Of a stretch of DNA of 64,000 nucleotides, positions 26,401 through 41,400 are shown in pieces. Each line of letters opens with the position of its first letter. Within the stretch, counting starts at the first letter, position 1. The position numbers and the translations under genes were made by a program. The DNA is taken from the NCBI GenBank assembly GCA_016801885.1, contig CM028900.1, forward strand, positions 3,320,001 to 3,384,000. The letters run 5' to 3'. The DNA comes from Toxotes chatareus. Taxonomy: Eukaryota > Chordata > Actinopteri > Toxotidae. The notes below the pieces were generated by a model. The model saw only the letters and a program-made list of their open reading frames with translations, had not been told where the DNA came from and did not search any database.

Positions 26401-29400
26401 ACTGCTCCTCTGTCTGCGATGGGTGCTGGTGTCTGTGTTCTGTTCTGTGCTCACATATTGCCGGAGATAATACGGTCTAATGCATTTTAAATGTTCTTGG
26501 AGTCTGGGCCCAGGACAAGTATTAACTGTCTCTTGCATTACTCGCATTTTTATTGGTGCGCTGTAATGGATTAACCCTGACAATCATTGATTTTTTTTTT
26601 TGTTTGTTTCTTATAATCAACACTAATCCGTTAAAAGAATCTAATCCAGCGAGCAGCTTTTGTTTAAAGGAGCTGACCAGGACCCACCTTGGTTACAGGT
26701 GGTTCCCCCGTACGCAGACTGGGAGCAGTCACAGACGTAGCCGTTGCTCTTCTCGATGCACCTCCCTCTGTTGTGGCAGAGGCTGCTGGAGCCGCTGCAG
26801 TAACCTGGACAACCGGAGCTCACCCCCGGGGTCATCCTGGCCCTCTCCTCCAGGTCAAAGCTCACGCCGTTGACGGTCAAGGTCCTAATGCAACCCAGGA
26901 AGCCTCTCTGCTGGGACGCTGTTCCCCCTGGGAAGAGGATGGGTGTTAGTTAGGCTAAGGCTTGATGGCTGTGCTAAGGCTAAGAAGCATCTATAATGAC
27001 CTTATAATCACGGTTCCTTCTAAGGCTGATGAGGATTTACGACAAGCATTTACTTAATTCCAATGTACATCTAGGGCAACTCTGTAGGCATGAAGCATCG
27101 GAAACCTCATTAAGACTAAAATATACGTAGTAACAGACTAAGTAGGTTTTCAAGACACTTCACCATGAGATGCACATAGAAACTGTGACTAGGTGATAGC
27201 CGCTAATATACAACACGTTTCATAGAAGTGGGAGACTTTGGAAGGAAAATGTAAAACATTGTTATGTCTATAATTTATGTAAAAAGAAAAAAAAAAAGAC
27301 AACGGGTGGATTTAATCTCATTTCATTCACAAACTCTCCACACTTTTTTCTGGTATCTCTCTCTCCTCCAGCGGGACGCTATATTATTAAAGAGAGACAT
27401 TAAAATGTCAGAGGGGGAAAGGCTGCTGGAGAAATGTGACAGGGGAAAGAGAGCAGCCACACTCCTCGACCAGAGTAATAATGAAAAAAAACCATAAGAT
27501 AAATTAGTTCTTCACAGCAGCTTGTGGGATAGGTTTGTACATTTTCACGTCCATATCAATGCAGTAGTCGGAGGACATTTAAAGAGCTGTTGTTAGCTGT
27601 TATCGTTTCTCCTCTGCACACTGGCTGTGAAGAGATGCCTTTTGTAGTGTGACTACACAGTAAGAGACAGAGGACAAAATCCAGTCCATGTTCTGTGGAA
27701 AAAGGCATTAAAGTGCAGCTAGTGCTTAGAAGACGTCTGCAGCCTGAATTAGACTCAAGTGGGTATCTTTGTCCTGGCCGTGTTACGAACACGCGAGGGA
27801 AGCAGAGGAGGAAACAAGGGGAAAAAAATTTGTTCTCGAAAACAGACAGATGAATCCTCATGTTCGCTTCAGTCGACAGCGTCAAACAAAAGAATCCATT
27901 CAGGGTGAGCCTGGAGAGGAGGAACGATCACAGCCACCAGAGATTTCAGTGTCCATTTTTTTATGGTGTCCTCAAAGTTACTTAACTTAACTGTAGGTTT
28001 ATGTTACGGCTGCTAGATTTAATTATTTCACCTTCATTTCTGAGAAATCATGTTTTGCTCGACTTTTCGGCACAGTGAAGAATCTAAAAACCGCAAAACA
28101 AAGCTGAATTCCCCCACAGCTGAAACGTGAATAGATTTAAGCTGCAGATTATCTTTTTTTTTTTTTTTTTTAAATCAAAGAAGCAGATATCTCGTAACGC
28201 AGTTGTTAATCATTTGGACTGATGAATTAATGGGGAGAGTTTCATGCTGATCCAAGCGGCTCTAACTGTGAGTCACAATAACATCATCTGTGGGAACATG
28301 AACGGGGCTTTTACTTCCAGAACCAGGGGGTTCCCAAAATAGCTCTTTCAAAATCAAAGCAGACACGGCGTGGTATTAAGACAAGGTCTCAAAAAATCTG
28401 AACCTTTCCATTAAAGCTGTATTCATCATGTATTATCACCCAACTCTGCAGCTCCCCTCAGCTCTGAGGACTGTTTCTCTGACTCTCAGCTCATTGTCTT
28501 GGTTTTACTTCCCCACAGTTTCACTGTTCTGTCGCTCTCATCAATCTCTGATAAACCCACTGCACAGAGCTGTATGGGATGTGCTCAGCACCAAACGGCC
28601 GCTATGTGAACAACTCAGGAGTTGGTTAAGACTAAAAACAGTGAATTCTGGACTTACAGTCATCAGGAGACCTGGGTGAGATGTGTAAACACGCAATTGT
28701 TTGGTAAGACGATGTCAGTGTTGTGTTAACAGACTGCGGCGCGGTCAGTTAATGCATGTGTTTCTGGCGGAGGTACGCGGAGGCAGAAGACGAGCCTACC
28801 TATGAATAGCTGGCTGCTCAGCCGTAAGCGGAGGTGTCCATCGGCTGGAGCGTCCAGGAAGCGGAGGGGAAGCTGGTCGACCTGCAGGGAGGCCTCCCTC
28901 ACGTTGCGCTCTGCCCTCACGTAGTGCCACTGTCTGTCATTCAGGGGGAGGTGGGACTTCACGGAGAGGACCGCCGGACCGTTTCCCACATCAAAGGAGA
29001 AAGTCACCACTGAGGGAGCTGGGAGGCCACGCACACGCACACGCGCGCACACACACACACACACGCACACACAGCGAGGGCTGAATGTGATATTGGGTTT
29101 TTTCTGTTCTTTTCCATCCTCCCTTTCTGATGCAATGTGATACAATGCTGCTGGGAAAACTTGATGACCTGAATGGATTTATGAGGGGGCTCAGCTGACA
29201 GCTTGTCAATATTTCACAATGTCTCTGATGCTGCAGTAATACATAATGGCTACAAATATCCTGAGAACTCCTCCCTGAGGTTTGTGAACAAAACACACTG
29301 TAATCAACAATTTCACATCTCTGTAGTACCTTTAATAAATAAACTAAACCAGTGCTGCTTGAACTACCAGTCCTATCAGTGGAAATGTACCCCCGCTTAT

Positions 29401-32400
29401 TCCTAAGTACGATATCCCTGAATTCTTTAATACAACCCTAAAAGACTACAGTGCATGCCTTTATTGGTTCTCCTGTAAACAAGCGCCAGTTTTTTTTATC
29501 CAAACATATCTTATTTGCAGCATTTTATCTGCTTTATTTTTTTTATTTAACATTAAATCTACAAGGTATTTCGATTATGTCGGGCTTCTTTATCCATCTG
29601 GTGTATTCATTAAGGATCTGAGCTTCAGTGGATGGGTAATAAGGAAATGCTTTTAACGTTTCCTGTGGCAGCATGACATTGCTGTTGACTGTGTCATTAG
29701 GATTACATCATGCTGTGCAGACCTGACAGCCTGCTTCTTGGGGAAATTAAACTGTCAACTACGGCACAGCTAGCATTTCCATCTGAGAAAAGCAAAAAAA
29801 AAAAAAAATCACTGACAGCTTTTGTAGCCGTTGTTATGTATGGCTACTCTTTCTGCAGTCCGTGTGCATGCCCTTGTCATGTACTTTGTGCATGCAGCAC
29901 TTCTCCCATTCTGGCCCGAACACTGACTCACAGCTGAGCTCCACTCTGATGAAGTCTTTGAGGCCCAGGTTCTCGAGAAACACCCCTGAAGGAGTGCTGG
30001 TCTTGAAGTAAAAGGAGATATCAGAGGCGAGCTCTGCCTGCAGGGTGGGGAAGTAGAGGTACGATGATTCCTGGTAGAAAGAGGCTGCGTTCCAGATAGA
30101 CTCTGAAAGAAAAGGGAAAAGAAAGAAGAGTGCTATGAAAGGAGAGTAAAACTGAAAGTGGAGGAGGATTCCTGACCGTGTCTAATTTTCCTCCTTCACT
30201 TGCATCTTTTCCTCACATTTGCAGCCATGAAAAACAAGAAAGGAGGTTTTTAGTAAAATGTGACACCAGATCTGTTGCCAATATTCTCAATGTTGACTTC
30301 TGATAGGAAACGAGTCAAACTGTGAGTTCTGGTGTCAACATTCACACACTTTTGACACCCAGCAATCTGCCTCAACTTCCTCCCTTCGAGTAGGTTCAGA
30401 CTTCCTTTCCTACTGAAGCACAGCCATTATTAATGGAAGTGCAAGAAACCCATTATTAGGAAAGCATCAAACAGAGTTTTAAGCCTGGGAGTAGATCTGG
30501 ATATGGACAGCAGGGACATGTCCCTACCAATATTTTAGGCATATCAATATTTTTTGAGATGCCAGGATTGTGTTTATAAGAGTGAGAGACTGGGATCTGG
30601 GGGATCCTCAGCCTCCCACAGCGAATTACTACATCAGGTCTTCAAAGAGGAACCAAAGTCTAAGTAACAGCTGAGCTTAGTTACTAAGGATGTTCTGCAA
30701 TCAATCAAAACATTTCTCTTCCTTTAAATCAAAATAAATTAAATTTAAATTTCATCCCATCCTCCAAGAGCAGAGTTATCACTGTTTATGGGTCAGTAAG
30801 ACATGGACATTATTTATCAAGTAAATTAGCCACAGCTTGGTCAAATGATTGGTTAATTTCAGGTGTCATTTTATTCTGAAAATCCTGTCCGCAGCAGCCT
30901 GAGACAGGTGAGCTGCAGGCTCTCAGGTGAGCTCTGATGTTCCGGTGAAAGATACTGACATGAGCGCAGGAGCTGAATGAAAAATAACACAACAAAAAGT
31001 TCCTGACATGATTTAAAGGTGGGTTTGACCGTCGCTGTGACTCTGTCATGAAACACTCGAGTTGTTTCATGAAAAAGACAGAGCTGCAGAATCTCAGGCG
31101 AGATCTGAAAATGGCTCACAGCATGTGGTTGGTTCTCTTTTTGTGGCATTTCCTTGAAAATCTATCATTTTTATATTATTTAAAAAAAAAAAAAAGAACA
31201 ATACCTTTTCAAAATCAGAGAGAAAATCACGATATACCACTCCAGTTTCAGGGAAGTTATCTCAGCAAATACATAATCAATAAAGTAAACTTCTTGCAGA
31301 TTCAGGCTGTGTGTTTGTGTGCCAACACGTGCGCATCTGAATGAGTAAACAGAGATAACACAACTGTTTATTTTGGCCTTCCAACAAAAATTGTCCCTAC
31401 CAAAGATAAAACCGAATCTGTGCCCTTGGCTTTGAGTCTTTTAAGTATTTGAACGAAGGACCAGTGCTGCTGTCTCTGTGTCTAACATGATGATTTCTAC
31501 CAGACACCAGCTTTTCAATGTGCTGTTTCATTGGAATACGAGAAAAAAACGAATCAATCTGCTTAATCAGTTTTTATTCGGAGAGCTCATCGTTGAGGTT
31601 CTCACAAAAGAAACGACGATTTTCTTATTTATGGAACCAAGCACTGTGTGAAGGTGTTCACTTTGTCTTTAGTTTTGCAGAGTTAGTAGAAAATAAATGC
31701 ACGTTACCTACACTACAAAAAAACTGCCACACAATTATTTACTTTAAGTATTCTTCCATTAACAGCACATGTTCATACATTTACCGTACAACAATTCGAA
31801 TTATGAAATTAGCCAGACTGAGTTATATTGTTTCTGGAAATAATTTTAAACATATCATCCGTTATTCAGCCTGACGTGCTCGATGTCTTTAGGAAACTTT
31901 TCTATCTCCACTTGAATTTCAAATAAAATGGTGGGGTTTGAACTACATTTGACTGCAGATGAGCTCATCAAAATTCCCTGCCCTGCGTCCACAGCTCACT
32001 GTGGGACATGAAGCAGTAAATATCTACAATCTCTTTCATGTTCCAGTGCTGCTGTCCAGCTCTGCCCCCCCCCCCACACCCCCCAACTTGCTGCACAACA
32101 TGAGTTTGTAAAGACAGACCCACTGGTAGGTTCAGCAGATTTTTAGAGGTTATAGTCAGCACACACTCACAACAGAACAGATGAGATGAGAACTCTCTAT
32201 CTGTGGATAAACACAAAAGCACGCGGCATAAAGACATCATCTGAGCGTGGTCTGCCTCTGATCAGCACTAAGCCTCCATCTGCAACCAAATCTGGCACAG
32301 TAGCTTCAACACTGAGGTGATCACCTACTGTCTCCATAACAACGCAGAGGGCCGACGTGGTAGATGGCTTGAGAGCCCGTTCTGTTGGTGTCTCCTATCA

Positions 32401-35400
32401 CTATCTGGCTGACTGGTAGGTGGTCTTTATAGGAGAGGATTCCCATGTCATTAGTCCTGTGAGACAAAAAAAAAAACAAAACAGAAACAAATAAACAGTC
32501 ACACAGAGCCCTCGAGGGCTGGATGCCTTTATGGGGGTCTAGATAAAGGCATCCATTCTTCTGCATTAGCACAGAACGCAGAGTAAACACATTAAAATGG
32601 GAGTAATCTATCACAATGCAGACAACTGCCTCTGGAAATATGCAAACTGAGCTGAATCCAGAGAAGCTTTGGAGTGAATTAACACGCAGCATGCAGAGAC
32701 ACGCCTTTGTTTCTCCATTCAGCGCTTAGAAACTGTGATTAGCTTGATCATAATTGTAATATTACGTATGAGCTGTAATTAATCATTCTGGAGAAAACAC
32801 TGTTATATGAAGCTGTTCTCACACATTGCACAACAAATAATGAGCTCAGAAAATTGGAGTGAGGAAATGAAATGAATATAAATTTATTTAATTTTCAAGA
32901 AACACGTTCTGAGAGCTCTGCAGACGCAGACAGGTGCGGAGGAAAAACACCAAGCAGAGTCTGAGCTGCTCCTGTTGGCTTCCGTGATTTAGGAATATCT
33001 CAATTCTATTCTATTCAATTCAGTTCCATTCTGTTCTGTTCTTTCTATTTGTTGAATGCCTAATCAATGAAATGACTAAACAATCATAACTTGTATCTGT
33101 AGTCTTTCATCACACACCACAGAGCGATTACGAGAGAGCACTGATCCTTTTCAGTGGACTCCAGTTGTCCCTGTTCCTTTTTTCTTTTTCCTGTTTGTTA
33201 ATTCATATTTGTGACCTAATAATATAAATATCACTCAGTTGTCACTTTATTAGGTACACCAATGCAGTCTAATACAACTATCTTCCCTGAATGGAGGTTA
33301 TGTGTTGGGATGTAGTTTGTGCTGCTTTTGAGTTGTTTTGTGTTAAACACTGAGCTGTTTCAGTTATTCATCTTACTCTCACTGATATACCAGGGCTGAT
33401 AGATAAGTTTGTGGCCTAAGGTAGAAGGAGATGAGTTATACAGCTCTTGCTTCATGCACGTGCAGTTCAACTCTTTGAGTGATTATGTAGAAAGTTTGAA
33501 GTCAATAACTTGTGTGGTGTTTCTGTTTCGGGTAATTGAAAACGGCGAGTCAGCACTGTCTGAGAAAATGAACGACATCAGCCTTCGCGCAGTCATCCGC
33601 TACCTCGGTCTCAAGGGCTTATCACCCAAGGAGGTCCTTGGCCTGATTTGACTCCCTCAGACTACCAGACTACTTCCTCTCCCGCGGGATGAAGATGGAG
33701 CTCAGAGGCTGCCAGTTTGGCAGCGATGATGACGTCGCTGCTGCTGTAGGCCACTTTCTGAAGGTCCAAGAAACCCACTTCTACAAAGAAGGGATCTGTA
33801 TGCTTCATGACCTATGGACTATGTAAAACAAATGTACCAGGTTTTCTAAAACTGACTCCTTCTACCTTTGGCCACAAGCTTATCAATCATTCTTCATAAA
33901 CGGGAAGGGCAAAATAATAGAAACACCTCTTTCAATAAAAACATATCACAAAATGGTAAAGAAATTCTTCTTCCGGGTATAGAAGTGCCAAATGTTGTGT
34001 ATCTGCATTATGTACCATGCATCTGCATCAGCGTCACAGTTGCAGAAGTAGTTCATATCCATGCAATTCTCCTCCAGGCTGCAGGAGCACTGCTGGACCC
34101 CAGGCAGGAAGCCTCCCCAGTAACTCCTCCTCTCTCCTTCGCGGTCCAGCCACCAGGACAGTGGACTGCCATCTGCAACAGCACACGACAGTCAGTCCCC
34201 ACTGCAACGGCCTGACGCCCGACAGTGCAGCACAAATAGGTCAAGGTCATGGTTTATATTTGGACGATTGCGTTGTTTTGCTTCAATGGCTTTATTCTAA
34301 AATCTCAGGAAAAAAAAAAGTAAATGGTAGTGAATTAAAAAAAAAAAAAAAAAGACCAAACAAAAAAATAAGAAAATATAAGATAAGACTTTCAGAAATG
34401 CTGCTCTGTCAGAAACAGCTGTGGGAATGGGCGAATAAAGATAAAATAAAGACAAACACAGGGTTTACATAGTTTTAACATTTTGGTCATACGTTGGTCA
34501 ACAGATGAAGTATTATCCAAGAAAGGAAAAAACACAGGAGAAGACAAAAACATACTTTTTTAAAAATTTGTGCTGTTAAAAATACTTCAATACACAATGC
34601 AACAGATGTGGCTACACAAACACGTATATTAAAAAACCTGAGCTGGAAGCTGAAGGCTTATATAAAAAAACCTTTTCACGCATTAACACACTCAAACCAA
34701 GATAAACACTGAACAAATATTATACGGTGTGGAAAGTCAAAGAAAAGAAGGAGAGGAAAGAGAGAACAAGTGAAGAAAAAAAAAACTAATTCACACAGAG
34801 ATTTGGTTACACAGTCCAAACAGTTTACTCCTGATAAATCGTCTCAATTGACCAATTTCATCACGAATGAAACACCTTGAACTTTACCCGAATGGGCTGT
34901 TTTCTTCATCGCATAAACGTATTTGTTTTGATTCTCCGTTGGCATTTCGTGATAACGTTGCTGCGAGTGTCAACGAGGCTACAGCGAAACCGTAAAGACA
35001 CAATTCATTACCTCCACGATGAGGTTAAGTGGTCCAGCTTCAGTCATCTGTCACACAATGTGACCCTGCATTAGAGATGAGGCCAGCAAGCAGGGAAAAG
35101 CCCATTAAGCTGCATGTCAGAATACATAATCAAGTGCCACATGCTACGCTGCTTTCTTCCTACACATACATTACAGCTGCATTAGGCAAAGTTTTTCTGT
35201 ATGGATACACGTCATTGTAGTCCAAGTCACAGAATCGAGCTGAGACTGTGAGCTGCCATCAGTTCATCAGGTCACACAACAGTCTAAACAACAAAAAAAT
35301 GGGGGCTTGAACAGCCCTGGCTGCCACGGCAACATCAACTTTACAAAGGTTGAAAATAATACACGCTTTATCGTCTTTACCCTCTGTCCCTGTCCTTGCA

Positions 35401-38400
35401 CTCGCTGCAGACACACCACATCCCCTCTGTCCTGCTGCTTATTTTAAACCACTATGCAGACACTGAACAGGTACGCAAATAAGAAAAGGCAACAATCAAT
35501 ACTTCCTGAAGGAGAGGTCAGTCTCTCTCTCTCCCTTAAATTGGCTGGATATTGACAAGACTTGTTCACAGCAAGAAAGCAAATGCATCCCACTCCTTCC
35601 TTTTATTTTATTTTATAACCGCAGCACGAAGCCCTGTAAGTGGCCACGATACAAAGGAGCTGGGAACAAACAGACGAATATTCAGACAGACTGAAACTGT
35701 AATTAAAAACTGAAACTCTTAGGAGCTGATGAGTTGATAACTAAGACATAAAAAGACATTTATTTGGACACTTTTATCCAAAGTGATTTACTGTAAGAGC
35801 CGTTAAACTCCACAGGAACGAGATCAATCTCAAACAAACGACTGAGAGCTACAGTACAAGAGGTTTTTATAAATATAAGACACATCTCAGCAGCCACTGA
35901 CTGGATAGGCCAACATCATCATTCAGCTGCACCCCGTCTCCAGCAAAGATCTTTAACAATACTGACACAAGAGTAAAAACCGGCTTCTTCATTCTGTTGG
36001 TGTCATTTTGTATAAACCAAAACCAACCGGAGCAGTGAGGCGGAAAAAGATGAGTGTGTTGTGTTGTAGGTTTTAACTAAGGTTTTCTAAATGCCAAGCT
36101 GCCTCGTGCAGCGTTAAGGGTTTCATCCAGGAACCGCAGATTTCATGTTGACACTCGAAATAAATACCTAAACAAATGTATTGCTGGGTAAAAATAGGAC
36201 TGTGGAAATAACAAGCAGGACTGAAGGACACCAATAAGAGCAGCCATTAAACTGCTGTTTGTCACTTCACTGTCATGTTGACAGCCACAGAGTTGTACTT
36301 AAGCAAACTTTTCATTATGGGTATTAAATAAGGAAAAAAAAAGTGCTCAATAATGCAGATCAGACGACAGTTGAACACCATTACAAGGACACTAAGTGAC
36401 TGAACATCTGTGTTGTAAGTGAACACCAGACACTGACAGGAGAGACGGCAGAGGAGACATGTTATATAGATAAGCTGCAAAAATGGATGTGAACGTCAGC
36501 AGTTGTTGGCACATACCTGCATTTGTGCTGCTTAGAACAGCTGCTGTTGTTGTTGTTTTTTTTTTTTTTTTCCTGTAAATTAAGCCAAGTAAGACAAGCG
36601 CAGTTTTGTCCAATAATTAATTTGAATATACTGTCTGTATGTTTGTTGTCCATGGGGATGTTGTTGGTACCTACACGCTCAGCACAGGGATGGAGAAAGA
36701 CACATTTGACCCTTTTCCACAGGAGATCTCTGTTCTCAGACAACAAAGGTAAAGGTAAAAAATAAATTCAGCCTGTTTCTGAGAGCGTTCGTGCAGCTAT
36801 AAAATAAAATCTTGTATAAAAGCTTGTTTTCTGTCTCTCTTTGAAGTCTGGTGTGATAATGAACTTGTTTGCTTGCACACCCAGGGAATGGCGGAAACTG
36901 GGACATCATGAATGTTTCATGATTCAAGAGCAAATATTTAGATGTTTGGGACAGCGTAGGTGCCAGTGCAGTTCAAGATGAATGCACACAAAAAGATTGG
37001 AGGCCGCGTTTCCGTCTATTGTAAAAAATATAACAAGGAGAGCGAAGCAGTGAGGGAGGGTACCGAAGGGGCAGCAGCTCCCAATTTGACAAAACACAAA
37101 CAACCTGACTTTCAATTCACAATGTAACAACAAACACTCCCCCGAGGCTGCAGAGTACAGAACAGTGAACTTGCACAACTTGCACACGGAGGACACGTCC
37201 AGACTGAGTTTAACCCTGCGTGAAAAATCGCAGCGTCCTCATTCATTTGAATGAACGAGTGTGGCAACCCAGTGCGCAGAACGCTACATTAAAAAAAAAA
37301 AAAAAAGGTTGTTGGCTCAACTTTTGGCCCCATCGCACAGTAACGTCATCTGGCACTGGGGCGACTGTTTACTTACTTTTACCTACTGAACAATGTCGAT
37401 GCCAAAAAACATCAACGATGTGTTTGCAGCTCATAAACACCACGGCTGAGCGAGAGTTTGAGTGAAATAAATACCTTTTGTGTTAAAGAGGCGGGACTTC
37501 CTGCAGTTGTACACCACTTCCTGCTGGCACTGCTCCGACCCTGATACGATGGCACGTAGCTGTTCGGCCGTGGCGCTGTAGTTGAACTTCATGACGTGAG
37601 GTTTCTGAGGAGAGGAGCTCTGGACCGTGACCGGAGCTGTGATGTTGTGGGTCACAACCGTCCACACCTTCTCCTCTAAAAGAAAAAAAAAAAAAAAAAA
37701 GAAGTTAACCTGTTAGCACGAAGCCGCTATGAACACCCTCTCTAAATGTTAGCATGATCTTATCCACACCCTGCAAACAATAAAATGTGTTAAGTTTTGC
37801 CTGAACCCTGCAGTGCACACCTTCTTCTCTACACACAAAAAGGTGTGAACGCTTATTAACCAGAACACGATGTCCTCTAGCGTGTCCTCTAAATATAAAA
37901 CAGTTTGTTAGCATAGACCCACTGCAACAGATATGTGTTAATACAGAAAACATGTCACGAGGTTAGCATTCCGCCCACGCACCATACAGACAACCTGATT
38001 TAGCCTTATCGCATCAATACACCATCTGCTCTGTTTACTCTGAATACAAAAATCACATATTTTTGTATTTTCTCGAGCAAACGAACTGTCCAGGAGGCAA
38101 AACATGTCATTTATGAATTTCAAAAACTCATTGTTACATTAGTTAATGAAATCTCACATCCAGGGTTGACAGAAATACAACATTTCTAGATTCAGGTGTT
38201 CGCTGCATTGTGCCACCATGCCAGAAAATGTTGTTTATTTATCAAGTTGCTATGCAGTTATGCAATTGCTTTGACCCCCTTGTGAATCACATTTACTGTA
38301 CAGCTCAGCATTTGGCCAGGTTCATTAGTGAGGCAGTGAGGTCCGCTGTGTTCTTGGCTGAACCATCTGTGTTTCACAAATTTTAATAAATACACTTGTT

Positions 38401-41400
38401 TCCATGCATCAGTTTGACTCCCTTGTTCCATATGTGAAATTAAACCCTTAAGTGTCCTGAAAATAAACCCTGAGGCACTTCAACTTGAATTTCTAACTGC
38501 TTCTGACTGATTTCACATGCATTTACTTTCAAACAGGAGTCAACTCCTCGTGCGATAAAATCAAACGAGGACTCCATCTTATTTCCATCCACACTCAATT
38601 TTCATTATGCGGATTTCATGTTTATCCTACCTGAGAGGAAATCCCTCTCTCCGCCTTGTGATTATTCACATTAGGTTGCGCAGCTTACAGTTATTTACAT
38701 CTCTAATAGATTCTTTAATTGAGGTCAAGTTGAGGCACGGCTGCTGCCAAACAACTCTGATTTGCGAGGGGAAGACTGAAAACGCAAAACGCCGCTGCCG
38801 TGCAGCAAAAGATGACATCACCGGCGCATTAACCTTGCAAAGGACAAAGTAGCTGGAAAGTTTTGACAGTCAGCTGATGAACACTGCCTCCGGAGCGTCA
38901 AAAACTTCACTGCATGTGCTTTGTCCTATATGTCACGAAGACTGCGGATCAGGTTGTGTCCCTCTCCCTGTCTGTCAAATGTCACATCTCAGGTGACAGT
39001 TCAGGTGAGACACAGCACGTTGTGTACTTGCCTTCAGAAGATTATACAGATACACAACAGGTCTGACGGGGCAGTAAAATGAAAGGGTCAAAGTTTCCTG
39101 TGATTCTACACTATTATCATGAAACTGGTTTTAAAACCAAACTGCCCCATTACACTAACTGTGTACTGTAGATAATTAAAAGTCAAATGGAAACGTCACT
39201 ACGTCTCAGAAACACAACACATCACAGTGAAGTTTGGTATGGATATTTGTGCTGCCCACAGCACGGTTTGTAATGATTTTAGTGACTCCTTACTCGTTCT
39301 CTTCCTTTTTTTTTTTTTTTTTTAAAGGTCAATGATTTCTCCTTGAGCAACACATAAATATCAGGACACTGTTTTCCTCAAAAATCAATAGATAAATTTC
39401 TGTGAAATTTGATTTGCATATTTCTCTTCACCACACGATGAATGCTAATGCGTCTGATAGAACTGTGACTGTGGCACCACATTCAGGTCAAAATCACAAC
39501 ATGTAAACAAGAAATACCATCCAAACATAACAGGTGGACGCCTGCTAAATTTACTGCACACCTTTGTGTTTTCCTGATGATTAACAATTTTCATTTTGAT
39601 CATTTTTTTTTTTCCATAGCACCGTTATTACTTCAAAATGTCAGCCCTGCACACCAAATATCATAACTTACTGGCACAGCGCCATGAAATTAACTGAGCA
39701 GATTAATGTTTCCATGGGGATTAACCCTTTTGACATTAATGACCACATGCTCTAATGAAAACTGTAACCTCTAGAGGCCACTAGTGGGGCTTTAGAGTAA
39801 GCTTGTTAAACTGTAATCTTGTCATGACACTTTTTTAATCTGAGAAGCTGTAGCTTTTACATGCATGGCCGATTTCAGTGAAACTTTAAAGGGTGCTTGC
39901 ATTATTTACTCGGGGCACTGTAATAACTTAATGAGAGAGGATGTTACATAAACATAACCGCTCATCATGCTGTTGCTGCAAGTTTCTTTTAAAGAAAAAG
40001 TTGTTTTAAGAAAATAGGAGCTTATAACCCGATGATAGACTAAATGGCTATTTAAGATACTGCACTGATGCAGTGCAAACATTTACAAACGGTATTGACT
40101 TTCCACAGATAAACTCTGAGGAACTGCCCTGAGTGGCCGTAATGATTGCGTATTGGATGGTAAACTGTCAGATAGCTGTGGTATGGATTAATGCAGAGTG
40201 ATCTTTAAGCCAGTGGACCCTGAACTTTCTGTCAGTTCTCTGTGAAACTCAAAAAGACCAAAGGTGACAACGCGCGGACTAAAGTGATCTCACCTGTCAT
40301 GTTGCAGTATACCTGTGTGGGCCCCAGGGGACCACTCCCATCTGGATCAATGGAGTAGAAGCCCGAGGAGCTGCCAATCAGCTTGTAGGCCTCGCAGGAC
40401 GACTCGTAAATGGCTGGAAGAAGCAGAGTGGGGACACAATTCACTTATTCCTCCAAGAGTCAGCCCACGCAGCGACAGCTTTCTCCTGGCTGAGTCATCT
40501 GACTCTACACATACTTATTATGTATTTATTGTTTTCATACTTTAAAAAAAAAAAGTTAAGCGGGGGCTGTTGGTGACATATGTTGCTGTTCGATCTACAT
40601 CCACCTTTTAGCAGTTTTTGCGCTGACGCAGATAATGGCACAGCAACAACGACTCCTGTTTGGATACTACAGTTATATAAATGACAGCCGAAAGGCCTCA
40701 GTGGATTATTTTTTTCTTTACAATAAAATACTGAGGTATATTCACTTTCCAGTCAAAACCATGTCTCTCTAAAATGTTATGGACATGAACAGGACGTATG
40801 AACCAAAGGACATGTAATCCTCCACATTTAAGCATGTGAAACCAATCACCAAACTGGCTTCGGCCGCCTCCGTTAGTCCCTGTTCCTGCACAGCACACGT
40901 GCAGTTTACAGTAACAACAGTAGTAGATTTACTGCTCAACATTCTTAGTACTGTTCAAAACAGAGGAAGACAACATCAGGCTTCTTATTTTCTTTGTTTG
41001 CTAAAATTACAACTGCAGCTTGCAGCTTTTATCAGGTGTGGCTACGTAGATAATTAAACTAATGTTAGCTCGGTTCATTAATTAATGTTTCCAGCTGACT
41101 AGAGTACAAGTTCTCTTGATTATGTACTTGATGACCACAAATGCTAGAAGACCACAGCTTAAATGTTCCTTTGCACAGCACCAGACCAAACACTCCATTG
41201 GTGATTGGTTCCGAATAATCAAGTTTCAGATATTCATGTCTCAGCTGTAGATGGAAAATGTGTTTTTGGGGAAGCTTGTGACAGTTGAGCTGAGAAAAAA
41301 AAAAAAAGGGCCTATTTTTAATTCAGCAGATAGTCTTTTCTGTCATGTTCCCTCCAACGTGCGAAGAACACTGCATATAAACAAGAAATCAGCATTCTGG

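Larger units (their letters stand above)
32457..34015 (-). other. cntnap5 intron 14
   Basis: 1559 bp. Contains a DNA-transposon end fragment (33233-33345) and a short mariner derivative (33388-33898) close together. The rest shows nothing recognisable. Confidence 0.75.

Noticed and set aside
26553..26873. 106-codon plus-strand frame rich in Cys, Ser and Arg
   Set aside because: Antisense of exon 18; the bias comes from the EGF cysteine codons read backwards.
28726..29145. 139-codon minus-strand frame starting upstream of exon 17
   Set aside because: Contains exon 17 but extends through the GT repeat and into intron 17. Splice sites and family alignment give the narrower exon.
34017..34472. 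151-codon plus-strand open frame
   Set aside because: Its first part is the antisense of cntnap5 exon 14 and the rest runs through poly(A). No domain or splice logic.
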